A stretch of DNA of 9,901 nt. Source: Chloroflexota bacterium (lineage in GTDB: Bacteria > Chloroflexota > Dehalococcoidia > SZUA-161). The position numbers and the translations under genes were made by a program. The DNA lies in assembly GCA_030668425.1 (NCBI GenBank), contig DAOUTY010000049.1:1-9901 (forward strand). Reading direction: 5' to 3'. This document shows, piece after piece, positions 6,242 to 9,901 of this stretch; within the stretch, counting starts at the first letter, position 1, and each line of letters begins with the position of its first letter. Under the pieces are notes generated by a model that searched no databases, was not told the DNA's origin, and saw only the letters and a program-made list of their open reading frames with translations.

Positions 6242-7753
6242 CTATTTTGGCTGCTCTTCGGCAAGAGCCAAAGCAACATTGACCAGCGTTCTTACCGCAA
6301 CCCCCGTTGCCCCCTTGATCAGGTAAGTCTGCTCCTTCTTGATGAACGAAGGGCCAGCGATGTCCAAATGGACCCATGGAGTATCCTCACTGAACTCAGC
6401 CAGAAACTGGGCAGCAGTTATAGCTCCCGCATACCTTCCCCCTGTGTTCTTAACGTCAGCAACTTCGCTCTTGTTCTGCTCCTTGTACTCCTCATACATT
6501 GGAAGCTGCCAAATCTTCTCCCCTGCCTCATCACCAGCCTTAATCACCTTAGCCACAAGTTCCTGATCGTTGCCCAAAGCCCCTGTACAAATATCACCCA
6601 AGGCTACGAGGCAAGCGCCAGTCAGCGTTGCCACATCCACCAATGGAGCAAGCCCGAGTTTCCTCGCATAACATATAGCATCGGCCAGAATCAACCTTCC
6701 TTCAGCATCCGTGTTCGCAACTTCTATCGTCTTGCCATTCATCGCCCTGAGGACGTCCCCCGGCTTAAGCGCAGCGCCCCCCGGAAGGTTCTCAGTCGCC
6801 GGGACAAGCCCTGTAACGTTGATCTTGGGCTTGAGCTCAGCAATGGCTCGCATAGCAGCGATGACCGCAGCACCGCCCGCCATATCGCCCTTCATCTCGT
6901 CCATACCCTCCGAAGGCTTGATCGAAATGCCTCCCGAATCAAAGGTTATACCCTTGCCAATAAAACCCAACGGGGTCGCGGTGGAATCGCCACCACGGTA
7001 GCTCATGACGATGAATTTAGGGGGCTGTTTGCTTCCCTGGGCAACACCCAAGAGCGCCCCCATCCCCAACTTCTCCATATCCTCTCGCTCAAGCACATCG
7101 AAGCCCAGACCCCTCTCGGCAGCGACACTCCGTGCCGCTTCAGCCAAATCAGATGGGGTCATATAATTAGCGGGCTCATTGGTCATATCTCGGGCATAAT
7201 TGGTGGCTTCTGCCAGCACGCTACCACGGTTGATACCACGCTCCAGCAGGGGCAGCTTGCTTTCATCCCGATCCACTACAATCATTTCCTCGATCTCACC
7301 ATGCTCTGGCTCCTTGGTGACATGCTTGCGGAAGGTATAGAGGCCAAGGATACTCCCCTCCGTCAGAGCTTGAACCGCCCTCTCCATATCCATGCCACCG
7401 GCACCTGCCCCGTGAATGATAGTCGCCACTCGTTTAGCGCCCACTTTTCTCAAGAATCGACATGCCACCGCCATCACACCACGAACAGAGTCATAGGTGA
7501 ACTTCTCCTGTTTACCCAATCCCACCACCACCACCCGCTCCGCCTCCATCTTACCTATCGTATGGATAAGCGTAATCTCGTTGAGCTTGCCCTTGATCTC
7601 GCCCTCGCCAATAAGCTGACCTATAATTCCACCCAGCGCTTGATCAACCGCACCTGTGGCACCACCTGGATGCTCAACCCCTTCAAAGAGGTTGACTATT
7701 ACAGCGTCAACCTTAGTCTCGGTTATATCACCGGAGATAACCTTTATCTCCAC
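6242..7753 (-). CDS. pepA: Leucyl aminopeptidase (M17 family cytosol aminopeptidase)
   Basis: This 503-residue cytoplasmic di-zinc aminopeptidase removes N-terminal residues in peptide turnover. The N-terminal macro-like domain covers about 1-165 and the catalytic domain about 180-500. The M17 signature NTDAEGRL is at 347-354. Metal ligands expected from E. coli PepA (K282, D287, D305, D364, E366) fall at K267, D272, D290, D349 and E351 with a constant offset of 15, and the catalytic pair is K279 and R353; all are intact. The start is GTG at 7753, preceded by a strong AAGGAGGG ribosome site. A 219-nt gap upstream suggests its own promoter, and the UPF0173 gene follows 21 nt after the stop. 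E. coli PepA also binds DNA in Xer recombination; nothing here supports or excludes that. Confidence 0.97.
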   Translation of the reverse strand: MEIKVISGDITETKVDAVIVNLFEGVEHPGGATGAVDQALGGIIGQLIGEGEIKGKLNEITLIHTIGKMEAERVVVVGLGKQEKFTYDSVRGVMAVACRFLRKVGAKRVATIIHGAGAGGMDMERAVQALTEGSILGLYTFRKHVTKEPEHGEIEEMIVVDRDESKLPLLERGINRGSVLAEATNYARDMTNEPANYMTPSDLAEAARSVAAERGLGFDVLEREDMEKLGMGALLGVAQGSKQPPKFIVMSYRGGDSTATPLGFIGKGITFDSGGISIKPSEGMDEMKGDMAGGAAVIAAMRAIAELKPKINVTGLVPATENLPGGAALKPGDVLRAMNGKTIEVANTDAEGRLILADAICYARKLGLAPLVDVATLTGACLVALGDICTGALGNDQELVAKVIKAGDEAGEKIWQLPMYEEYKEQNKSEVADVKNTGGRYAGAITAAQFLAEFSEDTPWVHLDIAGPSFIKKEQTYLIKGATGVAVRTLVNVALALAEEQPK

Positions 7754-7972
7754 TTATCCCTCCTTATTGAAATAAAAACACCACCCTAGCTGTCACATGC
7801 CAGTTCACTCCGTACCAGAAGGCGACAGAATTGTAACACACTGAAGGGAGAGATTACTATCACCCAGGCGCCAGGCTGACCTGTGCTCACTGTGGATGTT
7901 ATCATCCGCAGCCTCTACAGGTTTTGCTTGTCTCGAAAATCCTTGTATTCCAAGTTCCGACCAGCACAGGCT
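7754..7972 (-). promoter_or_regulatory. 219-nt gap before pepA: possible extended -10 promoter and weak hairpins
   Basis: No reading frame with a convincing start or family match is seen here. On the minus strand TGTTACAAT (7838-7830) resembles an extended -10 element, with no good -35 at 17 nt; it would give a pepA leader of about 70 nt. Further upstream GGATG-ATAA-CATCC (7907-7894) can form a short hairpin without a T tract, and an 8-bp perfect inverted repeat CCTGTGCT/AGCACAGG (7970-7963 with 7887-7880) brackets that hairpin just after the glycosyltransferase stop. These may mark the end of the upstream transcript, but a clear intrinsic terminator is not present. Confidence 0.35.
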
Positions 7973-8677
7973 CTAACGTGAGGGGCAAAAGCGCACCCGG
8001 AGCAAGCCCTTTATATCCTCCCAGATAGTACTAGCAATGTGAACCCTGGTATCTTCATCCTCGACCCATTCCACAGGCACGTCTTTGATGCGATAGCCCT
8101 TCATCCCCGCCAGGAGCAGTAGTTCGGTGTCGAAAAACCAGGCCTGGTCCTTGATTAAGGGCACAAGCACCTGCACTGCATCCCGTTTAACCGCCTTAAA
8201 TCCACACTGAGCATCACTGAAACTGGAGCAGAACATGGCCTTGATCAGCAGATTATACCCCCGCGAAGTAACCTCACGCTTCAAGCTGCGTTTAACATTG
8301 GAGCCTTTCATCAGCCGAGAACCGATAGCGATGTCATAGCCTTCCTCCAGGGCATGCAGCAATTCCGGAAAGGCATCCAGCTTAGTTGAGAGATCAACAT
8401 CCATGTATGACACTACATCAGCGTCACTCTCCAGCCACGCCTTCCTCAAGGCACGGCCACGCCCCTTCTGCTCCAATTGTACATAGCCCACGTCAGGATA
8501 CTTCTCGGCCAACTCCCTGGCAATTGCCAGCGTCCCATCCACAGAACCATTATCGGCAACAACAATCCGCCAGCGGCACGATAGATTCTTGGCGAGGAAA
8601 TCCCTCAGGATAGCCACGCTGCGAGCCAGAACAATCTCTTCGTTATAAACAGGGATTACGACGTCAACGCTGTTCAT
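7973..8677 (-). CDS. Family 2 glycosyltransferase, dolichyl-phosphate mannosyltransferase type
   Basis: This 234-residue GT-A fold enzyme should move a sugar from a nucleotide sugar to a polyprenyl phosphate or similar acceptor at the inner membrane face. The order of motifs is complete: VIPVYNEE (7-14), ADNGSVDGT (41-49), KGRGRALR (71-78), the metal-binding DxD as MDVDLS with D93 and D95, IGSRLMKGS near 117-125, SDAQCGFKAVKRDA (about 154-167), WFFDTELL (about 180-187) and PVEWVEDEDTRV near 201-212. There is no transmembrane tail, so it is the soluble Dpm1-like form. The ATG at 8677 lies four nt after the HIT-like gene stop, with GGGG about 7 nt upstream, so the pair is likely co-translated. 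The sugar and acceptor cannot be told. Dolichol-phosphate glucosyltransferase is an alternative call. Confidence 0.92.
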   Translation of the reverse strand: MNSVDVVIPVYNEEIVLARSVAILRDFLAKNLSCRWRIVVADNGSVDGTLAIARELAEKYPDVGYVQLEQKGRGRALRKAWLESDADVVSYMDVDLSTKLDAFPELLHALEEGYDIAIGSRLMKGSNVKRSLKREVTSRGYNLLIKAMFCSSFSDAQCGFKAVKRDAVQVLVPLIKDQAWFFDTELLLLAGMKGYRIKDVPVEWVEDEDTRVHIASTIWEDIKGLLRVRFCPSR

Positions 8678-8681
8678 CAGA

Positions 8682-9641
8682 TTACCCCAATGCCTCCCTT
8701 ACCACCTGCGCCACCTCAAACGGGTCACTGGAGATGACGCTTGAAGCGTAAAGCTCCATGGCCCCGATGTCCGAGGCCTTGCTTTCTACACTTCCGCGGT
8801 CAACAAGACGAGCAATAGCTGGAAAGCCCTCCCAATCCTCTTCCGTCCGGGCAATGGGAGGCAGAAAAAGGGCAACGTTGAAGGAGGTAACCCCCATCCG
8901 GTCACGGAAACAGGCTAACACCTCGTGGAGCGTCTCCTTGAGTGATTCACCAAGCTCCGGCGCTATCAAAACGACTTCTTTCTCCTTGATAGGCGTCAGG
9001 TACGCCAAAACCTTGACCCCGTTCCTCTCAAGGCCGCAGCCCACAGCGCGGTGAGCCTGGTACAGATCATCAAAATAACTCGCCCCGTATCGCTTCCCAT
9101 AAGAAAGCGCAGCACAACGAAGCTGCTCGACTTTGGCATAGTGCCTACGCCTCCCGAGCATGACCTGCGCGTGCCCATGTGGCAAAGAAGCGCCTGCCCG
9201 CCCACCACAGTTCCACATGAAGAAGAAGTACTTGGCTTCAGAATCGACAAAATGCGCCTTCTGTGCCCACCTCCAGCCCGTATCAATATAATCGATCACC
9301 TGTTCACGCGTGAACCGAAGCGGATCAGGCTCCTTGAAGATTATCACGCCGTGAAAGCCTTCGTACTTCGCAATATTGCTCGCGGTAATACAGTATCTCC
9401 CCTCAACCCGCCCAAAGGTATCTTCCGGTGTTGCATCCAGCGGATCACGGAATAGATCGTTCTGTTGGCTATCACTCTCCGGCTCTGAGACTTCACGGAC
9501 AGAGTGCTCTCCCACGGGTCGACTCGCCCGCAGTTGATTGAAAAGCGCCTCCTCAAAAGTAACCAGGTTCGTGACCCTGACGATGCTTTGCTCCAGCGTC
9601 TTATCCACCGAGCCAAACTGCTCCTCAATCCAAGGCCTCAT
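8682..9641 (-). CDS. HIT/GalT-like superfamily protein (putative nucleotidyltransferase or hydrolase)
   Basis: From the first ATG this is a 319-residue protein. The clearest signal is WNCGGRAGASLPHGHAQVML (143-162), in which H155-x-H157-x-Q159 matches the HxHxQ active site of galactose-1-phosphate uridylyltransferase; the second His would be the nucleotidylated residue. An N-terminal half with GRYCITASNIAKYEGFHGVIIFKEPDP (81-107) and a C-terminal half with YLTPIKEKEVVLIAPEL and SFNVALFLPP look like the two HIT-like lobes. GalT zinc cysteines are not obvious. Related families also include Ap4A phosphorylases, so the substrate is open. The neighbouring glycosyltransferase (4 nt away) suggests nucleotide-sugar work. 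The ATG at 9641 has poor ribosome-site spacing, and the frame stays open and protein-like upstream to at least 9764, where an ATT codon follows a GGAG; the true start is probably upstream. Confidence 0.75.
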   Translation of the reverse strand: MRPWIEEQFGSVDKTLEQSIVRVTNLVTFEEALFNQLRASRPVGEHSVREVSEPESDSQQNDLFRDPLDATPEDTFGRVEGRYCITASNIAKYEGFHGVIIFKEPDPLRFTREQVIDYIDTGWRWAQKAHFVDSEAKYFFFMWNCGGRAGASLPHGHAQVMLGRRRHYAKVEQLRCAALSYGKRYGASYFDDLYQAHRAVGCGLERNGVKVLAYLTPIKEKEVVLIAPELGESLKETLHEVLACFRDRMGVTSFNVALFLPPIARTEEDWEGFPAIARLVDRGSVESKASDIGAMELYASSVISSDPFEVAQVVREALG

Positions 9642-9781
9642 ACCCTGCGGATGGTCTAACCGCCCTTTAGCTACTCCAAAATCGTATATACGTTCAAAAA
9701 GCTCCTTTTCGGCTATAGAAAGGGAGCCAACAACAGTTTCAAGATTGCCGATTTCAGCTTTAATTCCAGATACTCCAAATC

Positions 9782-9901
9782 CTAATGCTTGAAATGGCGG
9801 ACGCCGGTGAACACCATCGCAACTTTGTACTTATTCGCAGTAGCTATGACTTCCTCGTCCCTGATCGAGCCCCCCGGTTGAATGATAGCTGTAGCCCCAC
9901 C
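9782..9901 (-). CDS. purH: Bifunctional AICAR formyltransferase/IMP cyclohydrolase, last 39 residues (gene runs off the window)
   Basis: Only the C-terminus is present. PurH carries out the last two steps of IMP synthesis in the purine pathway. The visible residues, GGATAIIQPGGSIRDEEVIA then TANKYKVAMVFTGVRHFKH, match the strongly conserved end of the AICAR formyltransferase domain, with the IQPGGSIRD loop and the terminal MVFTGVRHF. The TAG stop is at 9784-9782. The next gene downstream is the HIT-like one; if that gene starts at the ATT near 9764 the two are only 17 nt apart, which would fit an operon. Confidence 0.95.
   Translation of the reverse strand, partial: GGATAIIQPGGSIRDEEVIATANKYKVAMVFTGVRHFKH

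Noticed and set aside
5873..7789. A 638-codon open frame on the plus strand opposite pepA and the UPF0173 gene
   Set aside because: It lies antisense to two genes with complete family motifs, spans both and the gap between them, and its translation is low in complexity of any known fold and rich in His/Pro/Arg as expected of a shadow frame.
7894..7907. An intrinsic terminator after the glycosyltransferase gene
   Set aside because: The GGATG/CATCC hairpin has a five-pair stem and is not followed by a T run.

Overview
The window (about 53% GC by eye) is a run of thirteen genes, all on the minus strand, packed tightly in the manner of a bacterial chromosome. I see no mobile element, CRISPR array, tRNA or rRNA. 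The core is the conserved rpmH-rnpA-yidD-yidC-jag block. The sequence styles (a short L34 with a 'PKRTWQPKKIPRKRKHGFRARM' type start, a lipobox protein, a YidC without the large periplasmic domain, a T-box leader before ileS) point to a Gram-positive-like or Chloroflexota lineage. My best guess is an uncultured Dehalococcoidia-type Chloroflexota; this is inference from gene content only.

Layout in the direction of transcription (from high to low coordinates): the 3' end of purH (9782-9901, cut by the window edge); a HIT/GalT-like nucleotidyl transferase or hydrolase (8682-9641, true start probably further upstream); a soluble family 2 glycosyltransferase of the dolichyl-phosphate mannosyltransferase type (7973-8677); a 219-nt gap with a possible extended -10 promoter; leucyl aminopeptidase pepA (6242-7753); a UPF0173 metallo-beta-lactamase-fold hydrolase (5576-6220); a near-consensus promoter; rpmH (5370-5507); rnpA (4989-5351); yidD (4777-4986); an eight-repeat PQQ-like beta-propeller lipoprotein (3606-4727); yidC (2569-3591); jag/khpB (1947-2615); a crotonase-fold enzyme (1052-1834) preceded by a 7-bp-arm inverted repeat; and a T-box riboswitch (about 722-985) controlling ileS (1-709, 5' part only).

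How the genes work together: rpmH, rnpA, yidD, yidC and jag link ribosome assembly, tRNA 5' processing and membrane protein insertion. The propeller lipoprotein inserted between yidD and yidC is BamB-like in repeat number and may act on the outer face of the membrane beside the insertase, although its role is unknown. The HIT-like and glycosyltransferase genes are nearly contiguous (4 nt apart) and may form a nucleotide-sugar or polyprenol-glycan pair. The T-box senses uncharged tRNA-Ile and releases transcription of ileS.

The window is mostly ordinary housekeeping DNA. The points most worth a second look are the lipoprotein insertion, the HIT-like gene without a standard start in its coding-like upstream extension, the crotonase that has lost one of the two hydratase glutamates, the inverted repeat in front of that gene, and the 47-nt yidC/jag overlap in which one DNA stretch encodes a basic tail in one frame and an acidic N-terminus in another.
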